From Candidatus Poseidoniales archaeon (GTDB lineage Archaea; Thermoplasmatota; Poseidoniia; MGIII; CG-Epi1), in contig DQOP01000070.1 of NCBI GenBank assembly GCA_015658585.1, forward strand, positions 1 through 8,265: a DNA stretch of 8,265 bases, read 5' to 3'. The notes below the pieces were generated by a model. That model did no database searches. It had not been told where the DNA came from and worked only from the letters and a program-made list of their open reading frames with translations. Position numbers and translations under genes: made by a program. Below, in pieces: positions 1-6,977 of the stretch (the stretch's first letter is position 1; each line of letters begins with the position of its first letter).

Positions 1-2427
1 AGCCTCTGGAGAACAAAGGTACGTTTAATCGCAGTAATTTTGATGGTGGTTGTAGGTGTTTTTGGAGGGATTGCTTTCGGAGGCTATGCTAGCAATGTGG
101 AGGTTCTCTACGACAACATTTATGCAGATAGCGAGGATGGCGTCAATCTTCCGGACATTTGGGTCAATCTTCCCACTGGAACTTGGTCAAATGAGGAATC
201 ACATAATTTGTGTGATAAGTTTGGGCAGGATTTTCCTTCAGATAGTCCCTCAATAGTCAAATGTGAACCTAGGTTGGTCATTGATGGGACCCTTTTCCAT
301 ACCGACAAATCAGGAGAGGAGGTTCTGGTTGCGGCTGTCTGGCATGGAATTGATGAGGGTGATGTTGATAAGGTCTGGATTCCAGATCATAAGTGCTGTG
401 ATGGTAGGGTCGCACAGACATCATCAGAGATTGTGATTGATACCCATGTGGCCGAGGATCTAGATATTTCAGTGGGCAGTTCAGTATCATTAGGTGCTGG
501 TGAAGGTCGTATGGATTTTACAGTGGTTGGTTTGGGTTACCAGTCCAGCCACTTTTGGTTTGCACCCAAAGGTTCTCTGTTTCCTGCTGAGGCCGGTACT
601 TATGTCACAGGGTATCTAACAGATGAGGGCCTTGAGAAATTAGCCAATCTTACTCCGGGTTCCTCCAACAAACTTCTGATTGATTTGGAAGGAACTCCAG
701 CTTTTGATCTGCCTACAACCGATGATTTTGAGGGAGAAGAGTTAGCTCCTGTCAAAGCCCATGTGATGGAAGTCTTATTGGATGAGGATTCAGGTACGGC
801 AACTGTCAATGATAGAGGAGAAACGCCATCAGTAGAATTCCTGAGAGCTGATCTCGAAGGTGCCCAGCGCAGCTTTCCGGCAGTGACTGCAATGTTGGTC
901 ATTGTAGCATCAATAACAATAATCGTTAGTTTGCAAAGACTGATACAGAGTCAATCTCGTGAAATAGCAATAATGCGTACTCTTGGAGTTCCCCGCAGTT
1001 CGATTATGATAGGTTACATGCTTGCCCCTTTGGCTATTGGGCTAATTGGTAGCGTCATAGGCGTTCTACTGGGTGTTTTTTTGGGTATTCGGGCGATGCT
1101 TGATGTTTATGAGAATATAATAGGCCTCCCGATCCTGAATGAAAGTATTGACTGGAGTATGGTATTGGAGATAATGGCTATTGCAATGGTAATTGTCTTC
1201 CTGTCAGGAATCAGGCCAGCCTGGCAGGCTTCACGACTCAGACCTCTGGATATCTTGGGAGGTCAGCACGAGGTACGCGTAGGGTCAAAGTTTCTTCAGA
1301 ACCTGACCGCTAGATTGCCCACCACTGTTGGTTTGACCATTCGTTCGAGCATGCGCAAGCCAGTTCGCCTGAGCTTGACTTTCATTGCAGTAGGCCTGTC
1401 TATGCTGATATATGGCTCAATGTTGATGTTTACAGGTTCAATGACTGATATCCTAGTAGGTAATTTGGAGGAGAGACAACAGTGGGATGTTCAGGCATTT
1501 GTTCCAGAGAGTGGCCCAGATCGCATAATTGCCTGGTCAAATGAGAATAATGCAACGTATGAATTAGTGATAGAGTATCCCTTCGGATCAGTTAAGGATG
1601 ACAGCGGAAAATCAAAACCATTTACTGCCGTTGGTTTGGAAAAATTTGCTACTGAAGGTTCATCACTGCGTTTGGTCAATCTTGTTGAGGGTGATTTACC
1701 AGCTGAGGGGTCTCAACCCGTCCAAGTTTTGGCGGATGAAGGCACAGCAGCTTTGCTTGATTGGGAATTGAACGAGGAACGTCTTTTGAGACTTGGAACC
1801 ATGGAAATTAATGTTGAACTGGTAGGAACAACGCGCGGAGAGATTTACCGCACCATCTATTTCCATCGGACTGTCTTAGAAGAGAATATAGAGGTAGAGG
1901 CTACAGGTGTCTATCTCAAGTTGGAGGAAGGAGGTTCCGTTGATGGTGAATTGGCTGACGTCTCACAGGGGCTGATTGAGAAGAAGAATTTGTTGTCAGG
2001 AATCGAACAACTTTTGGAACAACAAGCCAAATTCATGGCCGTATTTGTATTCCTGGGAATCATAGTTGCAGTGGCGGTCCTGTTCAATACTCTGGTCATG
2101 AACCTTGCAGAGAGGGATCAGGAGCTGGCAACATTGAGGGTACTTGGAGCTTCTACAACCAGACTAGGCTCTATGTTACTTGGAGAGAATTTTGCAATAG
2201 GATTGATCGGAGGAATATTTGGCGCCATATTCGCTTATTTCGGAACGGTTTATCTGGCCAGTACATTTTCTTCCTGGACTTTCTATATTGTAGTTGTCCC
2301 TAGTCCAAATGTCATGCTCTTTTTGATCCTGACCGTCCTAATAATATCGCTTGCCATCACTCCTTATGGCATCTGGCGTCTGCGGAACATGAATCTGGCT
2401 GACAAAGTAAAAGATTTCAGCCATTAA
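1..2427 (+). CDS. FtsX/MacB-type ABC transporter permease (5' partial)
   Basis: Membrane subunit of an ABC system of the FtsX/MacB/LolC type, which moves lipids, peptides or lipoproteins or works as a mechanotransmission device. The frame is open from base 1 and its first codons read SLWRTKVR, the usual cytoplasmic entry to TM1, so the true start lies a short way upstream; 808 codons are visible. Counting from the first visible codon, TM1 is about 9-31, an acidic ectodomain follows to about 290, then TM2-4 at about 294-316, 336-363 and 387-404. A second module has TM5 about 457-481, ectodomain about 482-675, and TM6-8 about 678-700, 731-753 and 771-794. Both modules carry the coupling motif after their first core helix (REIAIMRTLGVPRSS and QELATLRVLGAS). 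All four cysteines lie in ectodomain 1 (71, 88, 132, 133). The partner ATPase is not in the window and is probably upstream. Family call is firm; substrate unknown. Confidence 0.9.
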   Translation, partial: SLWRTKVRLIAVILMVVVGVFGGIAFGGYASNVEVLYDNIYADSEDGVNLPDIWVNLPTGTWSNEESHNLCDKFGQDFPSDSPSIVKCEPRLVIDGTLFHTDKSGEEVLVAAVWHGIDEGDVDKVWIPDHKCCDGRVAQTSSEIVIDTHVAEDLDISVGSSVSLGAGEGRMDFTVVGLGYQSSHFWFAPKGSLFPAEAGTYVTGYLTDEGLEKLANLTPGSSNKLLIDLEGTPAFDLPTTDDFEGEELAPVKAHVMEVLLDEDSGTATVNDRGETPSVEFLRADLEGAQRSFPAVTAMLVIVASITIIVSLQRLIQSQSREIAIMRTLGVPRSSIMIGYMLAPLAIGLIGSVIGVLLGVFLGIRAMLDVYENIIGLPILNESIDWSMVLEIMAIAMVIVFLSGIRPAWQASRLRPLDILGGQHEVRVGSKFLQNLTARLPTTVGLTIRSSMRKPVRLSLTFIAVGLSMLIYGSMLMFTGSMTDILVGNLEERQQWDVQAFVPESGPDRIIAWSNENNATYELVIEYPFGSVKDDSGKSKPFTAVGLEKFATEGSSLRLVNLVEGDLPAEGSQPVQVLADEGTAALLDWELNEERLLRLGTMEINVELVGTTRGEIYRTIYFHRTVLEENIEVEATGVYLKLEEGGSVDGELADVSQGLIEKKNLLSGIEQLLEQQAKFMAVFVFLGIIVAVAVLFNTLVMNLAERDQELATLRVLGASTTRLGSMLLGENFAIGLIGGIFGAIFAYFGTVYLASTFSSWTFYIVVVPSPNVMLFLILTVLIISLAITPYGIWRLRNMNLADKVKDFSH

Positions 2428-2438
2428 GCAATTTTTTT
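2396..2438 (+). terminator. possible terminator at the end of the permease gene
   Basis: A 7-bp inverted repeat, TGGCTGA at 2396-2402 and TCAGCCA at 2417-2423 with a 14-nt loop, spans the last permease codons. Seven T's follow at 2432-2438, five bases after the stop codon. The 8-nt gap between stem and T-tract is longer than in a textbook intrinsic terminator. The oligo-T alone would also fit an archaeal terminator. The T-tract lies inside the 3' coding end of the opposite-strand hydrolase, where it encodes part of the Lys-Lys run. Confidence 0.35.
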
Positions 2439-2905
2439 GCTTCGGATATTATAAGTTCGATAGAATCTTCCAGAACATGACTATCCTCTACTTCGATCAG
2501 TTGCACGTTATTTCCAGACCTTTCTACGTAATTTTTACTGGCACTAACTGGCACAATATCGTCAGTTATTGAGTGAATTATAGTCACGGGCACACTATCA
2601 GGAGCTACCAATTCTTCGGGATTAATATTTGGAGGTTCAGGATAATGAAGTGCTGGAGCAAGAAGTAACAGGCCCCTAAGTTTCTCTGGTTTTTCCTGAG
2701 CGGCCAATGCACAGGCTAGCCCTCCCCAGCTGGACCCAGCAAGCACGACGTCTCCAATATCTATGGTCTCTTTCAGAAGTACTACTCTATCCACAAGTTC
2801 CATTTCATTGAAGTCTGGTGATATCACTTCAATCCCACTTTCACGAATAGCAGTGACCTTGCTACCGTTGGGACTGCCCCACAATCCATGTGCCCAGACC
2901 AGCAT
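2417..2905 (-). CDS. small alpha/beta-fold serine hydrolase
   Basis: A 162-residue alpha/beta hydrolase, short for the fold and without a cap domain, so probably a soluble cytoplasmic esterase or amidase. Visible landmarks are an oxyanion-type HG at 6-7, the nucleophile elbow GSSWG at 57-61 with Ser59 as nucleophile, an acid in TDD (Asp115 or 116) on the strand followed by IVP, and the catalytic His in DSH at 143. All three triad elements are present in order, so it looks complete and active. The ATG at 2905 follows GGGGGATT, a possible ribosome site only two or three bases away. The gene is convergent with the permease (11-bp overlap) and divergent from tryptophan dioxygenase across 48 bp. 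Substrate is not identifiable. Its position next to the dioxygenase makes N-formylkynurenine formamidase an attractive guess, but I see none of the HGGxW signature of the eukaryotic arylformamidases. Confidence 0.82.
   Translation of the reverse strand: MLVWAHGLWGSPNGSKVTAIRESGIEVISPDFNEMELVDRVVLLKETIDIGDVVLAGSSWGGLACALAAQEKPEKLRGLLLLAPALHYPEPPNINPEELVAPDSVPVTIIHSITDDIVPVSASKNYVERSGNNVQLIEVEDSHVLEDSIELIISEAKKLLNG
2426..2442. repeat. short inverted repeat with a T5 loop at the convergent junction
   Basis: AAGCAA at 2426-2431 and TTGCTT at 2437-2442 are exact reverse complements around a five-T loop, giving a 6-bp stem just after the permease stop. It could contribute to stopping transcription between the two convergent genes, but it lies in coding sequence of the minus-strand hydrolase and may be fortuitous. 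Confidence 0.25.
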
Positions 2906-2953
2906 AATCCCCCAAACGCAGTCGATATAATATGCAATCCTTCTCGGGTTTCT
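2906..2953. promoter_or_regulatory. divergent control region with a central AT-rich box
   Basis: This 48-bp gap separates the starts of the minus-strand hydrolase and the plus-strand dioxygenase. ATATAATAT at 2925-2933 is its only strongly AT-rich element. The box centre (2929) is 25 bases from the A of the dioxygenase ATG (2954) and 24 bases from the A of the hydrolase ATG (2905). That is the usual archaeal TATA-to-start distance for leaderless messages on both sides. Read as bacterial, TATAAT at 2926-2931 would be a perfect -10 box for the dioxygenase, but no -35 match is visible at the right spacing. There is no Shine-Dalgarno sequence before 2954. Confidence 0.45.
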
Positions 2954-3901
2954 ATGTCTCCTACTTACGGAGAGTATCTCAAGATAGAGGAGTTGCTCAA
3001 ATTACAGACCGGTATTGACGGTGATGAAAGCAAACTTAGCAATGACGAATTGCATTTTATTATAGTTCACCAGAATTTTGAACTTTGGTTCAAACTTATT
3101 ATCAGTGAACTGAGATGTACACGTGATATCCTTGATACCGATTATGTAGAGGAGACCAAGATACCCCAAGCAGTTCATCATATGGGTAGGGTGATTGAGA
3201 CTTTCAGACTCATGGCCCTGCAGTGGAAGGTTGTAGAGACCCTTGAACCCCAGGATTTCCTGAATTTCAGGGAGAAATTAGGCACGGCCTCAGGTTTTGA
3301 ATCTTTTCAAATGAGAAAAATGGAAGCGCTAATGGGAGAGATATGGGTTGATGGTAAACCAGTAAGCGGTAAAGCCTGGGAATCCTTCAAGGAGAAAAAA
3401 TCGTTGTATGAGGTCATATGTGAATGGCTTCACAGAACCCCCATCCAGGGTTCAACTCTAGGTTCATCGTCAGATGGTGAGACTGTTTCCAATTTCGTGG
3501 AAAGTTTTCTCGAAAAACATAAATCACTGTACCCGGATCATAACGCCGAGGCCCGCGAATTTCTAAAACCTGAAGATAAGGTCCACAGGGGAAGATCCGG
3601 TCTACTTTTCATTGAATCCTATAGGGAATTACCGTTGTTGGCATGGCCTAGAAAGTTGATATCGACCCTTATCGAACTGGAAGAAGTGATGGTGCTGTGG
3701 CGTAGTTCCCATGCCAGAATGGTGGAACGTGTAATAGGGCGCCGTGTTGGCACAGGTGGTTCTTCTGGAGTCGACTATCTTGATATGACTGCCAAATATC
3801 GTGTTTTTGTTGATTTATGGTCAGTTCGCAGCATATTGATCAAGAAAAGCGCTCTGCCTGAATTACAAAACCCGGAATTCTACGGATTCAAAGGTGATTG
3901 A
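2954..3901 (+). CDS. tryptophan 2,3-dioxygenase
   Basis: Haem enzyme that inserts O2 into the indole ring of L-tryptophan to give N-formyl-L-kynurenine, the first step of the kynurenine pathway. With the ATG at 2954 the protein is 315 residues, somewhat longer than the roughly 280-residue typical bacterial enzyme. Signatures are in order: VHQNFELWFK with distal His39, SGFESFQMR with Arg121 at the place of the substrate-carboxylate arginine, the haem-ligand segment WRSSHARMVERVIG with His253, and the GTGGSSG loop at 266-272 that closes over bound tryptophan. I prefer 2954 over an in-frame ATG at 2888 because homology begins at SPTYGEYL, the extra 22 residues look random, and the longer version would overlap the hydrolase. 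A TATA-like box lies 25 bases upstream and there is no Shine-Dalgarno site, so the message may be leaderless. This is the first gene of the operon; the stop is followed at once by the start of the SDR gene. Confidence 0.95.
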   Translation: MSPTYGEYLKIEELLKLQTGIDGDESKLSNDELHFIIVHQNFELWFKLIISELRCTRDILDTDYVEETKIPQAVHHMGRVIETFRLMALQWKVVETLEPQDFLNFREKLGTASGFESFQMRKMEALMGEIWVDGKPVSGKAWESFKEKKSLYEVICEWLHRTPIQGSTLGSSSDGETVSNFVESFLEKHKSLYPDHNAEAREFLKPEDKVHRGRSGLLFIESYRELPLLAWPRKLISTLIELEEVMVLWRSSHARMVERVIGRRVGTGGSSGVDYLDMTAKYRVFVDLWSVRSILIKKSALPELQNPEFYGFKGD

Positions 3902-3910
3902 TTGATTGAT
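3896..3910 (+). repeat. GATT tetranucleotide repeat spanning a stop/start junction
   Basis: Three GATT units plus GAT run across the end of the dioxygenase gene and the start of the SDR gene. They contain the TGA stop (3899-3901) and the adjoining TTG start (3902-3904). The phase is such that gain or loss of one unit would still leave a TGA ending the dioxygenase and a TTG opening the SDR frame. The tract is short and may be chance. Confidence 0.6.
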
Positions 3911-4639
3911 CTTGGTGGCAAAAGAGCCTTGGTTTGTGGAGGAACAAAGGGAATCGGTAAGGCGGCTGCAACAGCCCTGAAAGATTGTGGTGCCAGTGTG
4001 GTTGTCTTGTCACGAACTGCATCAGGAAATGATACAATTGCTTGCGATCTGGAAGATATTGATTTATTAACGACAAGTATAAAAAGGGAAATCGCTGAAA
4101 ATGGTCCATTTCAGATACTGATCAATAATTCTGGTGGCCCACCCTCAGGAGCCATAGTTGATGCGACTCTGAATGACTTCGAAAAGGCATTTCGAAGGCA
4201 TGTCTTGGCATCCCAGACATTAATTCAACTAATTCTCCCAGGAATGATGGAATCGAATTATGGAAGAGTGATCAATGTGATATCAACTTCCGTAAAAGAA
4301 CCGATTGCAGGCCTTGGTGTAAGCAACACTATACGTGGGGCAATGGCATCATGGTCAAAATCATACTCTAATGAATTACCGCCCAATATTACGATAAACA
4401 ATGTTCTGCCAGGATTTACGAATACAGAACGCCTTGGTGAGCTGAAAAAGACACTTTCCGTGCAGAAAGGAATAAGTCAAGAAGAAGTCGAAAAAGCCTG
4501 GTTAAGCACGGTTCCAGAAGGGCGTTTAGGCGTTCCCTCTGAAATAGGTAATGTAATAGCCTTTCTAGCCTCACCGGCAGCTAGTTTCGTCAGAGGCGTA
4601 AGTCTTCCTGTAGATGGAGGAAGAACAGGTTCAATCTAA
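3902..4639 (+). CDS. short-chain dehydrogenase/reductase with an atypical active site
   Basis: A 245-residue classical-length SDR with an N-terminal Rossmann fold: cofactor loop GGTKGIG at 13-19, CDL with Asp49 near the adenine, and NNSGG at 75-79 replacing the usual NNAG. The C-terminal PVDGG is typical. The catalytic Ser is present (Ser128 in NVISTS), but the YxxxK element reads SNTIR at 141-145, so Tyr becomes Ser and Lys becomes Arg. From memory a recognised branch of SDRs shares this SNxxR pattern; its chemistry is not well defined to my knowledge. The start is TTG, directly after and in frame with the dioxygenase TGA. AAGGTG five bases upstream could serve as a ribosome site. No usable ATG exists before the Rossmann motif. 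The stop overlaps the next start (TAATG). Operon position suggests a pathway intermediate as substrate, which is inference; it may be a non-redox relative. Confidence 0.88.
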   Translation: MIDLGGKRALVCGGTKGIGKAAATALKDCGASVVVLSRTASGNDTIACDLEDIDLLTTSIKREIAENGPFQILINNSGGPPSGAIVDATLNDFEKAFRRHVLASQTLIQLILPGMMESNYGRVINVISTSVKEPIAGLGVSNTIRGAMASWSKSYSNELPPNITINNVLPGFTNTERLGELKKTLSVQKGISQEEVEKAWLSTVPEGRLGVPSEIGNVIAFLASPAASFVRGVSLPVDGGRTGSI

Positions 4640-5880
4640 TGGATTTTGACATATTCCTATCAATTGCTCAGACTCCGGTTGAGGGGCAGACTCCCGACGA
4701 GAACACGATGTTTTCCAATTTTTTTGAACAGTTACAGGCGGCAGATCAATTAGGTTTTGGAACCGCCTGGGTCGCACAGGCTCATTTGTCTACTGAAGTC
4801 CAGAAAATGAACAAGAATCCAGTGGTTTCACATTGGGAAGGGGAAGTGGGTTTGTGCACGGATTTTTTTCAGCTTGCTCACTTGATGTTTGCCAAGACCG
4901 AGAGAATCAATGTTGGTTCCGCAGTTATGAGTCTTCTTACCCATGGAGGTCCAGTTGGAATCTCCGAAAGGGTAGGAGCGTTTTTGGCATTACATGGACT
5001 TAATGAAGGCGAAAAACGAAAATTACGCATTGGTTTCTCTGCAGGTCGCTTTGAATTCATGGCACTTCCGTATGGTATAATACCGCGAGATGACGTTGAG
5101 ACCGCAGCATGGCCAGCCTTGAGAGGCCAGATATTTGCGGAAGCCTGTGAGATATTTTTGCGTTTGTTGAATGGCGAGATAGTCAATAGTGATATGATAC
5201 GCAAGACAATTCTTACCCGCTCTAATTTCCGTAGCGATGAAGATTGGGAGAAGGTACAGAATGCAGCAGTCGAACGTGATTCATTATCCTCTGTTCCAGA
5301 CAGCGTTCCGATACCAAATCGCTATGTTTTTGAAGATGTCAAGAACATTCCACAAGAATGGAATAGAGACTTGCTGGATCTGGTCCTCGGTTCACATGAT
5401 CCTGAACTCCAGAAAGCAATAAACCAAATTCTACCGGTCAAGGTATTCAATCTTTCCATCACCCCTCCTGAATTAATCGAAGCAACACACGATAGGATGA
5501 GGAAACATTATCATGCTGATGGAGGCCCCTGGAAGAGAAATTATATGCCTAGAACATTGATGGTATTTGTGAATGATGAGCCAGATTTGTCCAATTCTGA
5601 GTGCACAGTGGCCGCAAAGGAAGAAGCCAAGAAGTCTTTGGGGTCATACTGGGGAGCCTTGGAAGGGACTATAGACCCAATGAAGGTTACCAAGGCTGCA
5701 GATAATTCGGTGATTGGGAATGTAGAGGAGGTGGCCCGGCAGATAGCCGAACGTTTCCATTCTGACGATTGTGTGATGGCTTGGTTTGATTTCTTTAACC
5801 ATGATAGTCCGAGGGTAATCCGTAATATGGATGCTTTCATGAACAAAGTGGTTCCCCGTGTCAAAGAGTTGGTAGGATGA
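4639..5880 (+). CDS. luciferase-like (LLM class) flavin-dependent monooxygenase
   Basis: A 413-residue TIM-barrel protein of the bacterial luciferase superfamily, soluble, expected to use reduced FMN (or F420) and usually a separate flavin reductase, none of which is in the window. Family landmarks: first strand DIFLSIAQ, AADQLGFGTAWVAQAHL at 34-50 with His49 where the family has EHH, TERINVGSAV at 87-96, SERVGAF then KLRIGFSAGRF at 128-138, and the C-terminal GNVEEVARQIAERF at 360-373. The family is usually about 330-380 residues. The excess lies around residues 185-265, a charged stretch I cannot match to the ordinary family core. The ATG shares one base with the SDR stop, with no clear Shine-Dalgarno site, so translation is probably coupled. 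Substrate unknown; an aromatic intermediate downstream of kynurenine would fit the neighbours but nothing in the sequence proves it. Confidence 0.88.
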   Translation: MDFDIFLSIAQTPVEGQTPDENTMFSNFFEQLQAADQLGFGTAWVAQAHLSTEVQKMNKNPVVSHWEGEVGLCTDFFQLAHLMFAKTERINVGSAVMSLLTHGGPVGISERVGAFLALHGLNEGEKRKLRIGFSAGRFEFMALPYGIIPRDDVETAAWPALRGQIFAEACEIFLRLLNGEIVNSDMIRKTILTRSNFRSDEDWEKVQNAAVERDSLSSVPDSVPIPNRYVFEDVKNIPQEWNRDLLDLVLGSHDPELQKAINQILPVKVFNLSITPPELIEATHDRMRKHYHADGGPWKRNYMPRTLMVFVNDEPDLSNSECTVAAKEEAKKSLGSYWGALEGTIDPMKVTKAADNSVIGNVEEVARQIAERFHSDDCVMAWFDFFNHDSPRVIRNMDAFMNKVVPRVKELVG

Positions 5881-6977
5881 GTCACCCCACAGAGGTCAGT
5901 CAATTGTACCCAAGCAGTCCTCTGGGAGATACGGAGGGAGATATACCCACAGGCAGAGATGTTGAGTGGGAACCTCTCGTCGATTATAGGAGAAATGGTG
6001 TAAGTGAGACTACAATTCACGGTGCTGTTGCATGGTCGAGTGGGGATAAGATAATCCATAGTTTTGGCGGGAATGTCCTGTGCTATGGCCGTTCGATGAT
6101 GAAACCGCTTATGCTCAGAGTGTTCTCAGATGAATTGAGTGATCTTAATTGGGATCAGAAAGCAATCTCAGTAGCTAGCCACAATGGTACTTCGGAACAT
6201 GTTAAAGCAGCTCAATCTCTGCTCCCCAAATCAGATTGGGGATTGATGCAGACTCCACTTGATTTACCGTTGGTTCAGTTTGGGCGCCAAGTCAGACGTT
6301 CCCGACGCTGGTATTCCAATTCCTCAGGCCAGCATGCAGCCATCCTGCTTGGCTGTCGTCGCAAGGGGTGGAATAGGGCTGGCTATACTTTGCCAAGCCA
6401 TCCTTTCTTCTTTGCGTATTTGGAACAAGTTCGTCGTTATCTTGGAAAGGACTGGAATCCACAACGTATCGCAAGAGATGGAGATGGCTTTCCAACCTTG
6501 TCTAACACGGTCAATGAACTGGCAGCATGTTATGCAGGTCTAGCCAAGGAGAAGGATGACAATTGGATATGGGAGGCCATGGTCAAGAATCCGGATATTG
6601 TTGGTGGTTTCAACAGATTGGACACTACCATAATCAAATCGTGTGATGGGAAAGTTATTGCCAAGGAGGGAGCAGATGGACTTCTCGGTATGGCAATCGT
6701 TCACGATGATTACCCTGAAGGTCTAGGCGTGGTGATCAAGGTCGCTCATGGCTGGAATCCCCAGGCTACTTGGTATATTGCCAGAGGAATTCTGGGTGTT
6801 CTTGGTATGGAACTCAGGAATCCGTATCCACTAAGGAGACAGAAAGCATTCCTAGTTCCAGGTGTTGTACCCAAAAAACATCTTGAAAAATTGAAAGATA
6901 TTCCAACTTGGGATGAGTGGGACCCCGATAGCGACCGTTGGTACTTCAATCCCGAAGATTACAAGAGTCAGGGATGA
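5877..6977 (+). CDS. asparaginase II-type amidohydrolase homologue lacking the zinc-site residues
   Basis: A 366-residue member of the asparaginase II family (Rhizobium etli ReAV type), unrelated to E. coli AnsA/AnsB. ReAV hydrolyses L-asparagine and is related in fold to serine beta-lactamases. Conserved here are RSMMKP at 72-77 (Ser73 and Lys76, matching the ReAV Ser48/Lys51 pair), ASHNG with Ser101 (ReAV Ser80), VGGFNRLDT at 242-250, and AKEGADG with Lys263 (ReAV Lys263). The canonical NNCSGKH reads SNSSGQH at 147-153, and canonical DGCGxP reads DGDGFP at 201-206. All three positions I recall as ReAV zinc ligands (Cys135, Lys138, Cys189) are therefore replaced by Ser149, Gln152 and Asp203. 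Residues 1-45 form an extension ahead of the family core. The gene overlaps both neighbours by ATGA, so it is translationally coupled. The nucleophilic machinery seems retained, but the substrate has probably changed; an amide or formamide of the pathway is a guess. Confidence 0.85.
   Translation: MSHPTEVSQLYPSSPLGDTEGDIPTGRDVEWEPLVDYRRNGVSETTIHGAVAWSSGDKIIHSFGGNVLCYGRSMMKPLMLRVFSDELSDLNWDQKAISVASHNGTSEHVKAAQSLLPKSDWGLMQTPLDLPLVQFGRQVRRSRRWYSNSSGQHAAILLGCRRKGWNRAGYTLPSHPFFFAYLEQVRRYLGKDWNPQRIARDGDGFPTLSNTVNELAACYAGLAKEKDDNWIWEAMVKNPDIVGGFNRLDTTIIKSCDGKVIAKEGADGLLGMAIVHDDYPEGLGVVIKVAHGWNPQATWYIARGILGVLGMELRNPYPLRRQKAFLVPGVVPKKHLEKLKDIPTWDEWDPDSDRWYFNPEDYKSQG

Noticed and set aside
40..45. Permease start at TTG 40 or ATG 43
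   Set aside because: These codons fall inside TM1, and the frame is open back to base 1 with a typical pre-TM1 sequence, so the start lies outside the window.
600..902. 100-codon minus-strand open frame
   Set aside because: Antisense shadow of the permease ectodomain with Ser-rich, motif-free translation.
2888..2953. 22-residue N-terminal extension of tryptophan dioxygenase starting at an upstream in-frame ATG
   Set aside because: It does not resemble any dioxygenase N-terminus, would overlap the divergent hydrolase by 18 bp and covers the likely promoter; the ATG at 2954 begins where family similarity begins.
3899..3901. TGA as a recoded codon giving a true dioxygenase-SDR fusion
   Set aside because: TGA also ends the flavin monooxygenase, the asparaginase-like gene and the hydrolase at sensible places, and no internal TGA occurs in any real gene here, so it is read as stop.
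4878..5204. 108-codon minus-strand open frame
   Set aside because: Wholly antisense to conserved barrel motifs of the flavin monooxygenase; no domain seen.
5541..6059. 172-codon minus-strand open frame
   Set aside because: It lies antisense to the flavin monooxygenase and asparaginase-like genes, has low-complexity Ser/Thr/Ile-rich sequence and no recognisable motif.
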